Shown piece by piece: positions 33,544 to 43,631 of a DNA stretch of 47,298 nt. Position 1 is the first letter of the stretch. Each line of letters opens with the position of its first letter. The stretch lies in NCBI GenBank assembly GCA_026991755.1, contig JALXAX010000142.1:1-47298 (forward strand), in the 5' to 3' direction. Both the position numbers and the translations under genes were made by a program. The notes under the pieces are model-generated. The model had not been told where the DNA came from. It saw only the letters and a list, made by a program, of their open reading frames with translations, and ran no database searches. This stretch comes from Thiotrichaceae bacterium (lineage in GTDB: Bacteria > Pseudomonadota > Gammaproteobacteria > Thiotrichales > Thiotrichaceae).

Positions 33544-35292
33544 ATGAGTGAGTCAATCACCAACAGCAAAAAACTCTATCTACGTCTGCTTGCTCAATTA
33601 AAGCCGTATCGCACCCTTTTTATTATTGGCGTTCTAGCGACGGTTGTTTTAGCTGTCACACAACCTGCAATTGCTGCAATGATGAAGCCTTTATTAGATG
33701 GCGCTTTTGTAGAAAAAAACCAGACCTTTATTTTCTGGATGCCCATTATTATGGTTAGTCTATTTGCTATGCGGGGGTTGACTAGCTTTGCCAGCAGCAT
33801 GGCATTCTCTTGGGTATCTAGCAAAGTGGTGATGGATTTACGCATGCAGATGTTCAATCGCATCGTTAATCAAAAAACAGCCTACTTTGATAATAATGCA
33901 GTGGGGCGCATTATTTCCAAGTTCACTAATGATGTTTCACAAGTAACGGCTTCCGCGACGACCGTATTAGTCACCTTAGTGCGTGATAGCGTACAACTGG
34001 TTGGCCTAATTGGTTGGATGCTTTACCTTGATTGGAAACTAACACTCATTATTTTTGTAATCGTGCCTATTATCGCATTAGTTATTTATTTCATTGGTAA
34101 AAAGCTGAGAGTTGCCAGTAAAAACTCGCAAGACAGTTTCGGTAACATGAACCATGTGTTGGGTGAATCCATCAGAGGCCATAAAGAAGTTAAAATATTT
34201 GGTGGAAAAGACTACGAAGTTAGCCGCATGAAAACGGTGACCAACTGGGTGCGTCGTTACGAAATGAAGTTTGTAGCAGCCTCTGCGTTAAGCGTCCCCA
34301 TTATTGAAATACTCAGTGCTTTTGTAATGGCGCTTATTATTTACTTAAGCACTAACCGAATAGAAGCAGATCAAATGACAGTGGGTACCTTCATGTCATT
34401 TTTTGCAGCATTAGGCTTAATGCTAGCTCCGATTAAACGGCTCACCAAAGTCAATGAACCTCTTCAACGAAGCTTGGCAGCAGCAGAAAGTGTATTTGGA
34501 TTGATAGACCTTGAAGGTGAAAAAGAGCAACAAGAAAGCAGGCCAGACCTTGTCTTAAAAGGAAATATCCAATTAGATGATGTTGTTTTCAGATATAAAG
34601 GTACAGAGCACAATGCTATCAGTCACCTTTCACTTGAAGTAAAGCCTTTTGAAACAGTTGCACTGGTAGGCTCATCGGGTAGTGGAAAAACCACATTGGC
34701 CAATTTACTACCTCGACTCTACGAGCTAGACAGTGGAAAAATATTAATTGATGGGAATAATATAGCTGACTTATCACTAGTTGATCTAAGACGCAATATT
34801 GCCTTAGTAAGCCAAGACGTAACGCTGTTTAATGCCACACTCACAGAAAACATTGCCTATGGTGACGAGCATATTGATGAAACAAAAGTAAAAGCTGCCA
34901 TACAGGCGGCTAATGCGGAAATTTTCATCAACGAAATGCCCGATGGTTTGGCTACTGATATCGGTGAAGATGGTGTAAAGCTATCAGGCGGACAACGTCA
35001 GCGTATCGCCATTGCCAGAGCTTTATACAAAGATGCACCTATTCTTATATTAGATGAGGCAACCTCTGCACTAGATAACGAGTCCGAGAAGCTAGTACAA
35101 GCGGCATTGGAGAACCTAAAGCAAAATCGAACCACCATCATCATCGCCCACAGACTATCGACCATAGAAAATGCTGATAAAATTATTGTCATGGCGAAAG
35201 GTGAAATTGTTGAAACAGGGACGCATAGTGAGCTTCTCGAAAAAGGTGGACAGTATGCTAGCCTGTATCAGAATCAGTTTAATAATCCTTAA
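33544..35292 (+). CDS. msbA: Lipid A export ATP-binding/permease MsbA
   Basis: Homodimeric ABC flippase moving core-lipid A across the inner membrane. 582 residues: a six-helix transmembrane domain (about 22-310) followed by the nucleotide-binding domain. Walker A GSSGSGKTT (about 376-384), Q-loop VSQDVTLF, signature LSGGQRQRIAIARAL, Walker B ILILDEATSALD and the H-loop IIAHRLST are all intact. MsbA-like rather than a drug exporter by length, N-terminal sequence and the linked glycosyltransferases. Standing at the edge of an LPS gene block supports this. Confidence 0.92.
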   Translation: MSESITNSKKLYLRLLAQLKPYRTLFIIGVLATVVLAVTQPAIAAMMKPLLDGAFVEKNQTFIFWMPIIMVSLFAMRGLTSFASSMAFSWVSSKVVMDLRMQMFNRIVNQKTAYFDNNAVGRIISKFTNDVSQVTASATTVLVTLVRDSVQLVGLIGWMLYLDWKLTLIIFVIVPIIALVIYFIGKKLRVASKNSQDSFGNMNHVLGESIRGHKEVKIFGGKDYEVSRMKTVTNWVRRYEMKFVAASALSVPIIEILSAFVMALIIYLSTNRIEADQMTVGTFMSFFAALGLMLAPIKRLTKVNEPLQRSLAAAESVFGLIDLEGEKEQQESRPDLVLKGNIQLDDVVFRYKGTEHNAISHLSLEVKPFETVALVGSSGSGKTTLANLLPRLYELDSGKILIDGNNIADLSLVDLRRNIALVSQDVTLFNATLTENIAYGDEHIDETKVKAAIQAANAEIFINEMPDGLATDIGEDGVKLSGGQRQRIAIARALYKDAPILILDEATSALDNESEKLVQAALENLKQNRTTIIIAHRLSTIENADKIIVMAKGEIVETGTHSELLEKGGQYASLYQNQFNNP

Positions 35293-35407
35293 GCAGGTCT
35301 TGTCGTTTTTCTGACTAGAGACCTACAGTAGAGTTGATTTGGAAGAGAGTAAAACGGCTCAAAACCATTTTTATACGTTCCATGAATACTTGCACAGCTT
35401 CTTTAGC

Positions 35408-35446
35408 TTAGTATCTCAGTTGGACGGTTTATAGAGTGATTCTTTT
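35408..35446. mobile_element. Degraded end of the 273-bp-type element
   Basis: Includes CTCAGTTGGACGG and TATAGAGTGATTCT, which match the reverse strand of the right end of the element at 19584-19856 (CTCAGTTAGACTGCC, TATAGAGTGATTCT). No matching second end seen. It lies between msbA and the ELM1-like gene. Confidence 0.5.
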
Positions 35447-35515
35447 AAGTAGATAAAGCAATAACTATTGATGTGAAAAACATAGTGCCAGAACCCACTT
35501 GGAGACTGTAAGTTT

Positions 35516-36439
35516 TTGATTAAAGCAGATAAAAAAATAAGGATATGGACTTTATCTGACGGCAAGCCTGGTCACGCTAATCAGACAGAGGGTTTAACCC
35601 AAGCATTAGCACAATATCGTCACATCAAATTAGTTAACAGGCCCATACTCTCCCGTTTCAACGTATTATTAATGCTCATTCTAAACAAGTGTGGAAAACT
35701 TGTTCAAAGCCCACCTGACTTGATTATAGCTACAGGGCATCGAACGCATCTAAGCTTGCTAGCTTATAAGCATTGTTATGGAGGACGTATAGTGACTATG
35801 ATGTCCCCTAGTCTACCCTTGTCTTGGTTTGATCTGTGTTTAATTCCCAGACATGATAAACCTAAAGAAAGGGATAATGTGATTGAAACAATCGGTGCCA
35901 TTAATCGAATCCTACCTTCACACCAACAGATACCCAATAGTGCTTTAATCATGCTGGGTGGACCATCCAAGCATTTTAACTGGGATGAAAATGATGTCTT
36001 AACGCAAATGGATACATTGATGGTTAACCACGATGATGTTCAATGGACGATGGCGAGTTCTCGAAGAACACCAAAGGACTTCATTAATAAAGTAAGAAAA
36101 CGGTTTCCTGCCGTTGATTTTGTTTTAGCAGAAGAGACCTCAGCAGAATGGTTACCAAAACAGATGCAGGAGTCTGAACAAATTTGGGTGACGGAAGATA
36201 GTGTGTCTATGGTCTATGAAGCGCTTACCGCAGGCGCTAAAACAGGTATCATCAGGCTTCCTGTTACAAAGCATACGCGTGTTACTAAAGAAATTGATCA
36301 AATGGTTTTAGGGGGTTACTTATCCACGGTCTTTACAGACAAGCCAGGCAAAGATGAAAAAATCCCACAAAAGAAGTTTGAAGTGCTTAATGAAGCGGAT
36401 CGTTGTTCAAAACTGCTACTAAATAAATTTGAGTTGTAA
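35516..36439 (+). CDS. ELM1/GtrOC1 family (DUF1022) glycosyltransferase-like protein
   Basis: 307-residue soluble protein of the ELM1 family (mitochondrial fission ELM1-like). The characteristic opening WTLSDGKPGHANQTEGL is at about 10-26, with LIIATGHRTHLSLLAYK near 70, LGGPSKHFNW near 145 and a C-terminal TEDSVSMVYEALTAG near 225. The fold is GT-B-like. Bacterial members commonly sit in LPS core loci next to msbA or waa genes, as here, so a role in LPS core synthesis is inferred. The start codon is TTG at 35516, with GGAGA 10 nt upstream; no in-frame ATG fits. The stop overlaps the next start (TAATG). Confidence 0.82.
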   Translation: MIKADKKIRIWTLSDGKPGHANQTEGLTQALAQYRHIKLVNRPILSRFNVLLMLILNKCGKLVQSPPDLIIATGHRTHLSLLAYKHCYGGRIVTMMSPSLPLSWFDLCLIPRHDKPKERDNVIETIGAINRILPSHQQIPNSALIMLGGPSKHFNWDENDVLTQMDTLMVNHDDVQWTMASSRRTPKDFINKVRKRFPAVDFVLAEETSAEWLPKQMQESEQIWVTEDSVSMVYEALTAGAKTGIIRLPVTKHTRVTKEIDQMVLGGYLSTVFTDKPGKDEKIPQKKFEVLNEADRCSKLLLNKFEL

Positions 36440-37572
36440 TGACTAAACAAACACTCACCATTGTGCAAATGCTCCCTGATCTTAATAGTGGAGGCGTTGA
36501 GAAGGGAACTTTGGAAATCGCCAAAGCCATCATTGAAGCGGGGCATCAATCCATTGTGATCTCATCAGGTGGGCGTCTAGTCAAAGAACTTGAACAAGAT
36601 GGAAGTACCCATGTTACATGGAACCTAGGTAAAAAATCACCACTCACTTTCCTACAAGCGAGAAAGCTTAGGCGGTGGTTGTTAGAAAACAAGATTGATA
36701 TTATCCATGCACGTTCACGTTTGCCAGCATGGGTTGCTTGGTTGGCTTGGCGAAAAATCCCAGAGGATAAACGCCCCTGTTTTATAACGACGATGCATGG
36801 ATTAAACTCAGTGAGTCGCTATAGCAAAATAATGACCTACGGAGAACGTGTTATTGCAGTGTCAAATACGGTTAATGAGTATTTATTAAAAAACTACCCC
36901 GATACTGCAAAAATGAAAATAGTGACTATTGCACGGGGTATCGATCTAACCGAATTTCCTTTCTTATATCAACCTGATACTAAGTGGTTGCAAGAGTGGC
37001 ACAAGGACTTTCCACAAACGAAAAATAAATGGCTGCTAATCTTGCCAGGAAGATTAACTCGGCTTAAAGGGCATCATGATTTTATTGATGTCATCAAAAA
37101 GTTAAAAGCTAACAACCCGACAGTGCATGGGCTTATTGTTGGAGGTGAAGACCCCAAGCGATTACCTTATGCTCAAGAGTTGTATCAATGCGTTAAACAG
37201 GAAGGTTTGGAAGACAGCATCACCTTTACAGGCTTTCGCTCAGATATGAAACAAATTTATGCTATATCAACGGCGGTGCTTTCGTTGTCCACAAAGCCAG
37301 AGTCTTTTGGCCGAACAGCGGTTGAGGCGATAAGCCTAGGCAAAGCCGTTATTGCTTATGATCACGGCGGTGTTGGAGAAACTTTAGGGAATATCTATCC
37401 ATCAGGGCTGGTTCCATTAAAAGATATTCAGGCAGTAGCGACACGCTGTCAGCAACTATTTGATGATGAAATAACGCCACCAGAAAGCCAACAAAACTTC
37501 TATAAAAAACAGACGATGCTAGATAAAACTATTGCTCTCTATGAGTCTTGTGCTGCTGAAAGCCAGCAGTAG
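36439..37572 (+). CDS. Family 4 glycosyltransferase, LPS-core type
   Basis: GT-B glycosyltransferase of 377 residues. The N-terminal acceptor domain starts VQMLPDLNSGGVEKGTLEIA. The C-terminal Glycos_transf_1 domain contains LPGRLTRLKGHHDFI (about 197-211) and the E-x7-E nucleotide-sugar motif in KPESFGRTAVEAISLGKAV (about 288-306). Probably adds a sugar to the LPS core on the cytoplasmic face. Coupled to the ELM1-like gene by a 1-nt overlap. Its 3' end overlaps the convergent CgeB-like gene by 34 nt. Confidence 0.88.
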   Translation: MTKQTLTIVQMLPDLNSGGVEKGTLEIAKAIIEAGHQSIVISSGGRLVKELEQDGSTHVTWNLGKKSPLTFLQARKLRRWLLENKIDIIHARSRLPAWVAWLAWRKIPEDKRPCFITTMHGLNSVSRYSKIMTYGERVIAVSNTVNEYLLKNYPDTAKMKIVTIARGIDLTEFPFLYQPDTKWLQEWHKDFPQTKNKWLLILPGRLTRLKGHHDFIDVIKKLKANNPTVHGLIVGGEDPKRLPYAQELYQCVKQEGLEDSITFTGFRSDMKQIYAISTAVLSLSTKPESFGRTAVEAISLGKAVIAYDHGGVGETLGNIYPSGLVPLKDIQAVATRCQQLFDDEITPPESQQNFYKKQTMLDKTIALYESCAAESQQ

Positions 37573-38567
37573 TCACTGGATGGTGAACCAAAAGTTTCCT
37601 CTTCAATATATTTAGCTACTTGTTGAACATTGTAGCAAAGGTGTGAGCGTTCATAACCATTTTTTGCAATACGTTGACGCTCTTGATCATTGTTTTTGAA
37701 ATATAAAACTTTCTCAATCAAATCATCTATATCTTTGAAATAAACTAATTCATCATCGCTATATAACTCCCTAAAATCTAAAACTTCTGAGGAAAATGTT
37801 AATAGGCCATTGCCTGTTAACTGGCCAATACGATCAGATGTATACCACTTAACATCAATGACACGACCAATACTCAAACTCATGCTCGAACGTGCTAATG
37901 TATCCATAAAGTCACTACCCCTAACAGGCGGGAAGCCTTGAGAACCAAAGCACTTAACCTTAATCGAAGCTTCTTTCGCACGTTCTAATAATAGCTTTAA
38001 AAAGGCTCGTCTTTTATTATCATGCCCATCAGAACCAATAAAAATAAGATCAAATTCAAAGTCTGTTCGGGTATGATTTTTTAAAATATCAATAGATGCA
38101 TCAACTACATTGGGTAAATACGAAGCACTTTTCCTAGGCTTGAATTGTGATAATAATAGCCCCGAACTGGTACAAAATAAAGTATCTACTTTTTCGACTA
38201 GGCGTCGCAAGTTGGCGACTTTTTCATCCTGATCGACCAAGGGGTCGACATACCACAATGCAATTTTTAAGTGAGGGCAAATTTTCCTAGCTTCATCTAA
38301 GGTTTCTGGAGCAACTAATTCCGCATTTCCCAGTAATAATAGCTCAGGTTTAATGTTAGCAACCGTTTCCAACAGTCGTGTATTCATTTTCTTGGTACCA
38401 AGCTTTTTACGTTTTAGCCAGCTAACTGTTCTAGCAGTATCTCGATAACTAAAGTCATAGACACAGTGGCCATTTCGGATAAAACCATTGTTTAGCTTGT
38501 AATCAAAGCTATAGTAAGTGAGGCCATAGCGTCCTTTATTGAAATTCGCGACATGTATTATTTTCAT
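37539..38567 (-). CDS. CgeB-like glycosyltransferase
   Basis: 342 residues of CgeB/DUF3880-type GT-B fold. An N-terminal half without clear motifs carries LLLGNAELVAPETL near 105 and IALWYVDPLVDQ near 133. A C-terminal glycosyl-transferase domain (about 230-330) contains LSIGRVIDVKWYTSDRIGQL and LLTFSSEVLDFRELYSDDEL. The CgeB C-terminal signature (fixed Glu then a tail ending near 'QRIAKNGYERSHL') is visible. Sugar and acceptor unknown. It is convergent to the GT4 gene and overlaps its end, unusual for a conserved operon and a sign of recent assembly. Confidence 0.8.
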   Translation of the reverse strand: MKIIHVANFNKGRYGLTYYSFDYKLNNGFIRNGHCVYDFSYRDTARTVSWLKRKKLGTKKMNTRLLETVANIKPELLLLGNAELVAPETLDEARKICPHLKIALWYVDPLVDQDEKVANLRRLVEKVDTLFCTSSGLLLSQFKPRKSASYLPNVVDASIDILKNHTRTDFEFDLIFIGSDGHDNKRRAFLKLLLERAKEASIKVKCFGSQGFPPVRGSDFMDTLARSSMSLSIGRVIDVKWYTSDRIGQLTGNGLLTFSSEVLDFRELYSDDELVYFKDIDDLIEKVLYFKNNDQERQRIAKNGYERSHLCYNVQQVAKYIEEETFGSPSSDYCWLSAAQDS

Positions 38568-38767
38568 AATAACCTATTAATTTTATAAAGATGTTTCTGT
38601 ATTTGTTGCAGTGTTCATGACGTTAAAATTAGTAGTGAGTACGAACTTAATTCCATTCCATCATTATATAGAACTACAGTAATTAATCATTCCTAGAAGT
38701 TGGAATAGAATAAAAACTAATTTCATATTATTCTTTGTAACTTCTAGAATATAAAGCTGGAATAACC

Positions 38768-39832
38768 ATGTCAAAAGGCACTGTATTGTGGTGGGGGAGA
38801 TCAGATGTTCATTATTCACGTAATGGTATCATTCGTCAGCACTTAATACGCTTAGGCTGGGAAATAATAGACTTTACTCCTCGTTTTTCATTTTCTGCGG
38901 GTCTAGAAGCTAGATTGGCAAAGTTTCCCACTATTGATTTTATCTGGGTTCCTTGCTTTCGGCAGCGAGACCTTACTAGCGCTGCGAAATGGAGTAAGTC
39001 CCACCAAATTCCACTTATCTTTGATCCTTTAATAAGCGCTTATGATAAACAAGTATTCGAACGAGATAAAATTAAAGTTGACTCCACTCAAGCAAGGAAA
39101 TTGTTGCAATGGGAGTCCCAGCTCTTTCAGCAAGCAGACCTTGTTATTGCGGATACCAGTGAACATGCTAAATATTTTATCGATCAATTGGGTGTATCTA
39201 AACAAAAGATACAGATCATCTATGTGGGAGCAGATGATACGATATTCTTTCCTATAGACAATCTAGTGAATAAAAAGAGCCATAAGCTTGATGTGTTGTT
39301 CTATGGAAGCTTTATTCCTCTGCAAGGCCCTGAGATTATTGTCAAAGCTGCTGCATGTTATTCTGATCCTAATGTTACTTGGACATTAGTTGGAGATGGC
39401 CCTTTGCTAGAAAAATGTCAAAAGCTTGCTACTCAGTTAAAAGTGGATACTATAAATTTTGTTGGGTGGCTTGACTATAAAATAGAATTGCCAAGACGAA
39501 TCTCACAAGCAGACATAGTGCTGGGCGTGTTTGGGGATACCCCAAAAGCGGGTCGTGTGATCCCCAACAAGGTATTTCAGTCGATGGCAATGGCAAAACC
39601 CATCATCACACAAGCTAGTAAAGCTTATCCTGCAACAGTGCAAGCTTGTCCTGGGATGATCTGGACTGATGCAGGGGAACCTCACGCATTAGCTGATGCT
39701 GTAGCCACGTTAGCAAAGAAAACGTCTGAATTAAGCTCGTTGGGATTGTTTTCTTATCAAGCTTATAGCAGTGAATTTAGTCAATCTGTGATATCAGAAC
39801 AACTTTCAAATGCCATTCGTAAAGTCGTGTAA
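38768..39832 (+). CDS. Family 4 glycosyltransferase
   Basis: 354 residues. The opening VLWWGRSDVHYSRNGIIRQH is typical of a GT4 subfamily found in surface-glycan clusters. The C-terminal domain has LFYGSFIPLQGPEIIVKAA (about 179-197), a donor-binding VGDGPLLEKC near 214 and NKVFQSMAMAKPIIT near 272. One-protein transcription unit with 200 nt upstream of no recognisable content. Donor sugar unknown. Confidence 0.85.
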   Translation: MSKGTVLWWGRSDVHYSRNGIIRQHLIRLGWEIIDFTPRFSFSAGLEARLAKFPTIDFIWVPCFRQRDLTSAAKWSKSHQIPLIFDPLISAYDKQVFERDKIKVDSTQARKLLQWESQLFQQADLVIADTSEHAKYFIDQLGVSKQKIQIIYVGADDTIFFPIDNLVNKKSHKLDVLFYGSFIPLQGPEIIVKAAACYSDPNVTWTLVGDGPLLEKCQKLATQLKVDTINFVGWLDYKIELPRRISQADIVLGVFGDTPKAGRVIPNKVFQSMAMAKPIITQASKAYPATVQACPGMIWTDAGEPHALADAVATLAKKTSELSSLGLFSYQAYSSEFSQSVISEQLSNAIRKVV

Positions 39833-39879
39833 GAATAACTAATCTTTAGAGAGATCTTTGAAGCTTACATCTTATTATC

Positions 39880-40689
39880 TTATTTCCAATACTGCCGTAT
39901 CCAAGGAGAAGGGCGAATAGTCTTGTAGATTTTTTTCCAGACAGGTACTTTACCGGGAGGCGCCCAACGCCCTATCAAGGCATCATCAATTTTTGGTCTG
40001 CCATGAAAAGCCAGAACTTTTGTCCCTTCTGGTAACGTAGGCTCTGTAAATGAACGTAAATACCATGCAGGCAAACAGTGAAACTTAAAGCTTGTACACC
40101 ATGGCTCAGGCCAAAAGTTTAACTTCCCATGTCGTTCAATTATTTTACTGGATAAATATTCTTGACTGGCAGTATGAAACTTTTTTACCACCTTATCAGC
40201 ATTAGCTTCATAATAAGACTTTACATATCCTAGTGTGCCGACTACCCAAGAGTAACATGATGCTTGGCCTACATGATCACCGTTAGTATTCCAATCATTG
40301 ATAATAACAAAATCCTTATCTTTCGGATAAGCAAGCATTTCATCTAAGGAATCTGTGATAAGTACATCAAGATCGAAGAAAAAAACGCGCTCATTTTGTA
40401 ATCCTCCTAGATCATCATCACATAAGCCAGCTTCTTTTTGATAAGCATATTTAACAGACTCTGGAGGGCAGTTCATAACAGGCAAAGCCCTTATGTGAAC
40501 ATCTTTATTTAATCCTTCAGAGTTATCAGTAAAACAAAAGAACCTAATTTCAAAGTTATGGACATTGTTAGTCACCATTGAAAGAAGTGTGTTTACATCG
40601 ATAGCGCCATATGCATCGCCCCATTTTATACAGATTATATTGATATAAGGGGAGGAGGAATTAGTATGATTCATTTTAATAGTATTCAT
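39880..40689 (-). CDS. GT8-like / DxD-type glycosyltransferase
   Basis: A GT-A-type protein with the metal-binding motif FFDLDVLITDSLDEM and a WGDAYGAIDVNTL N-terminal block. CTSFKFHCLPAWYLRSF and LAFHGRPKIDDALIG close the domain. The frame stays open to 40812, but the first ~41 residues of that longer version look non-native (hydrophobic, no homology I recognise) and it begins at TTG. ATG 40689 (MNTIKMNHT) or 40674 is more likely; no ribosome binding site settles it. Shares a divergent gap with the GT10-like gene. Confidence 0.7.
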   Translation of the reverse strand: MNTIKMNHTNSSSPYINIICIKWGDAYGAIDVNTLLSMVTNNVHNFEIRFFCFTDNSEGLNKDVHIRALPVMNCPPESVKYAYQKEAGLCDDDLGGLQNERVFFFDLDVLITDSLDEMLAYPKDKDFVIINDWNTNGDHVGQASCYSWVVGTLGYVKSYYEANADKVVKKFHTASQEYLSSKIIERHGKLNFWPEPWCTSFKFHCLPAWYLRSFTEPTLPEGTKVLAFHGRPKIDDALIGRWAPPGKVPVWKKIYKTIRPSPWIRQYWK

Positions 40690-40823
40690 AAGTTGTTGTT
40701 CAATAGAGTAAGGCAAGCCCCATTCTACTAAAACTGAGAAAAGCAGGTACTTTTTATTTTTGTTGTATTCAACCAAGTAATACATGAAAATGAATACTCT
40801 CTTCTGCATCAACTTTGCTGACT

Positions 40824-41843
40824 ATGTTAAAAGTAAAAATAATTTCAAGAGGATCAGGGCAAGGCTGGTCACGCTATTTTCCAGATAAGCTTAAGACTCA
40901 ATTGGGTGGTTGCGAATTTATACTCGATAGCAATGATCAAAATAGAGAAGATTATGACTGGGTGGTTGTATATGAAGATCTACCAAAAAATAATAATGGC
41001 TCAGCAATTACTAAAGAAGTGTTAAAGTGTAGTCAAAAAAACACACTGCTGGTTACAACCGAGCCGCCTAATATCAAGCGGTATGATAGTGAATATACCC
41101 GTCAATTTGGGCATGTTTTAACAAGTCACCCACCTAAAGAGCTTCCACATAGGAATCGAATCTACTCACAACCAGCTCTCATGTGGTTTTGTAGTGATAC
41201 AGATACGGAATGGGATTTTCTACATACTGACACTATTAAAAAAGATAACATGCTCTCTACGGTCTGTTCTACCAAGCGCCAAAAACATACCCTACATAAT
41301 AGGCGGTATGATTTAACAATGGAGCTGATGTCTGACATACCCGAAATGATTGTTTATGGGCATGGGATTAAGCATGTGGATAATAAGTACCAAATGATGA
41401 AAAAGCATCAATACCATCTTGCTATTGAGAACTATATTGGCCTGCATCATTGGACTGAAAAGCTATCTGATAGCTTTTTAAGTGGTTGTTTGCCTTTTTA
41501 TTCAGGGTGTACGAATCTCTCAGAATACTTTCCAGAGGAAAGTTATATCGAAATAGATCTCTTTGATACAGAAAAAACACGTGCAAAGATAAAGGAGTCT
41601 ATAGCTAATAATGAATATGAAAAACGGTTTACAGCCATTAAGGAAGCCCGTCGAAGAGTGCTAGAAGAGTACAGCTTTTTTGCCACTATTAATAAAATCA
41701 TTACTGAAAATCACTCTGAAGATAGTGATAGAAAGGAGGAAATTTTGTCACGACATGCTATTCGTAGAAAGTATCCATTTACTTGTATTCCTAGAGCGCT
41801 AAAGAAAGAGGCTTCACAGTTCTTAAAAGCTATAACAGGATAA
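40824..41843 (+). CDS. GT10-like (fucosyltransferase family) glycosyltransferase
   Basis: 339 residues. The C-terminal half carries the GT10 hallmark: YHLAIENYIGLHHWTEKLSD (about 191-210), then FLSGCLPFYSGCTNLSEYFP, matching the alpha-1,3-fucosyltransferase donor-binding region. GDP-fucose is the usual donor; other GDP-sugars are possible. The N-terminal acceptor domain is variable as expected. The frame opens at TTG 40815; ATG 40824 is preferred (MLKVKIISRGS). The Lys/Arg-rich tail may attach it to the membrane. Confidence 0.8.
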   Translation: MLKVKIISRGSGQGWSRYFPDKLKTQLGGCEFILDSNDQNREDYDWVVVYEDLPKNNNGSAITKEVLKCSQKNTLLVTTEPPNIKRYDSEYTRQFGHVLTSHPPKELPHRNRIYSQPALMWFCSDTDTEWDFLHTDTIKKDNMLSTVCSTKRQKHTLHNRRYDLTMELMSDIPEMIVYGHGIKHVDNKYQMMKKHQYHLAIENYIGLHHWTEKLSDSFLSGCLPFYSGCTNLSEYFPEESYIEIDLFDTEKTRAKIKESIANNEYEKRFTAIKEARRRVLEEYSFFATINKIITENHSEDSDRKEEILSRHAIRRKYPFTCIPRALKKEASQFLKAITG

Positions 41844-41913
41844 TTAATGCTTAGGGAAGAAAATAATATTCCGGGCAGTCGCATATATTTGTTGGATTAG
41901 GTATTATTAGTCT

Positions 41914-42837
41914 ATGGTAAAAACAGCCCCTATTGCCTTATTTGTCTATAATCGTCTGAGCCATACAGAGCAGACTATCCAGGCTCTTAATAGAAACTAT
42001 CTTTCAAGTGACAGTGATCTATATATTTTTAGTGATGCTCCTAAAGAAGATACAGATCACCACTCAGTATCACAAGTACGCAACTACATTCATTCTATTA
42101 CTGGGTTTAAATCCATCCATATTATTGAAAGAACCCACAACATGGGGTTAGCCAACTCAATCATTGATGGAGTGACTACTATAGTGAATCGCTATGGGAG
42201 AGTTATTGTTCTTGAAGATGATCTTGTTACTAATGCTTACTTTTTACAGTACATGAATGATGGACTAGAAATGTATGAAAATGAAAGCAAGGTTGCCAGT
42301 ATTCATGGGTACATATATCCATTACAAAATGCTCATGAATTGCCAGATACATTTTTTATTCGAGGAGCAGACTGTTGGGGGTGGGCAACATGGAAACGTG
42401 CTTGGGATGTTTTTGAAGCAGATGGAGAGCTGTTACTAACGAAGTTAAATGAAAACGAAAAACTTCGCTATTTATTTAATTTCAATGATACTGAAAACTA
42501 TATACTTATGTTAGAGCAGCAGATTTTAGGAATTAATAATTCTTGGGCTGTTAGATGGTATGCTTCTACTTTTTTGGAAGGTATGAAAACTCTATACCCA
42601 GCTAGAACATTAATAAAAAATATAGGTCTAGATAATACAGGTACACATTGTGGACAAACAGGAAAGTTTAATTCTGAGTACTGGGAGAATTATACTGGAT
42701 TGCATAAAATTTCAATTTGTGAAAGTCGGGAAGCTAGAGAGAAAATACAATTATTTTTTAGACCTAAGCGAAAAAAAATATTGGAGAAAATCCTCTTTAA
42801 ACTTAAGCAAAAATTTCTAAAACATAAGATTAGATAA
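41914..42837 (+). CDS. GT-A glycosyltransferase (GT2/GNT-I-like)
   Basis: 307 residues. The N-terminal part APIALFVYNRLSHTEQTIQAL and HNMGLANSIIDGV lead to the DxD-like LEDDLVTNAYFLQYMNDGL near 99-117. GADCWGWATWKRAWDVF (about 151-167) is a conserved acceptor block of this group. The C-terminus is strongly basic. The ATG overlap (TAATG) with the downstream methyltransferase indicates co-translation. Sugar specificity unknown. Confidence 0.85.
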   Translation: MVKTAPIALFVYNRLSHTEQTIQALNRNYLSSDSDLYIFSDAPKEDTDHHSVSQVRNYIHSITGFKSIHIIERTHNMGLANSIIDGVTTIVNRYGRVIVLEDDLVTNAYFLQYMNDGLEMYENESKVASIHGYIYPLQNAHELPDTFFIRGADCWGWATWKRAWDVFEADGELLLTKLNENEKLRYLFNFNDTENYILMLEQQILGINNSWAVRWYASTFLEGMKTLYPARTLIKNIGLDNTGTHCGQTGKFNSEYWENYTGLHKISICESREAREKIQLFFRPKRKKILEKILFKLKQKFLKHKIR

Positions 42838-43631
42838 TGAAAAAAATTCTAAAAAAGATACGAAAATGGAAGAGTCCTCGTCTTGAACCAGGAGGATTTT
42901 ATGGTAACTTTGAAACATGGGAAGAGGCTTTATCGCTATGTGGTGGATATGATGATAAAGAAATTTTCGATAAGGTTAGTCAATCTGCTTTAAAAGTAAA
43001 ACAAGGAGAAGCCATTTTTGAACGTGATTCCGTATTATTTAATCATGTTGAATATTCGTGGCCTTCTTTGGCTGCTCTAATGAACTGTGCGGCACAAGCC
43101 AAAGGAAAACTCAGAGTATTAGATTTTGGTGGAGCACTTGGCAGTACTTATTTTCAAAATCGGAGTTTCTTTTTAGGCTTAGAAGTAGAGTGGTCTGTAG
43201 TAGAGCAGACTCATTTTGTAGAGTTTGGTCAGCGTAAAATTGCAGATAAAAAGTTAAATTTTTATTCCTCAATTAAGGAGTGTTTGAGTGAGCGCGAACC
43301 TGATGTTGTATTTCTCTCTAGTGTGCTTCAATATCTCGAAGAACCCTATACTGTACTTAGTACTTTAGCATCTCTTGATGTTCAAAGTGTAATCATTGAC
43401 AGAACTCTGTTTACTAATGATAATAAGGATCAAATAAAAATTCAGTTAGTACCTGAAGGAATATATAAAGCAAGTTATCCATTGCGGATTTTAAATAAAA
43501 AAAAGGTTAAATCTATATTAATAGATCATGGCTTTTTATTACTTGAAGAGTTTAACTCCAATATTGATCCTAGTGGAGAATGTTATTCTTCACAGGGTCT
43601 TATTTTTACAAAAAGAAAGGCAACCATCTGA
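42837..43631 (+). CDS. SAM-dependent methyltransferase, TIGR04325 (LIC12133-like) type
   Basis: 264 residues. The SAM-binding motif LRVLDFGGALGSTYF lies near 92-106, with an acidic post-I residue in VEWSVVEQTHFVEFG near 121 and FLSSVLQYLEEPY near 160. This family recurs in O-antigen and glycan clusters and is thought to methylate sugars. The stop TGA overlaps a CTGA that appears to start the next gene. Confidence 0.83.
   Translation: MKKILKKIRKWKSPRLEPGGFYGNFETWEEALSLCGGYDDKEIFDKVSQSALKVKQGEAIFERDSVLFNHVEYSWPSLAALMNCAAQAKGKLRVLDFGGALGSTYFQNRSFFLGLEVEWSVVEQTHFVEFGQRKIADKKLNFYSSIKECLSEREPDVVFLSSVLQYLEEPYTVLSTLASLDVQSVIIDRTLFTNDNKDQIKIQLVPEGIYKASYPLRILNKKKVKSILIDHGFLLLEEFNSNIDPSGECYSSQGLIFTKRKATI

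Noticed and set aside
40690-40812. 41-residue N-terminal extension of the GT8-like protein
   Set aside because: It starts at TTG, has no ribosome binding site and looks non-native; the divergent GT10-like gene needs this space for its promoter.
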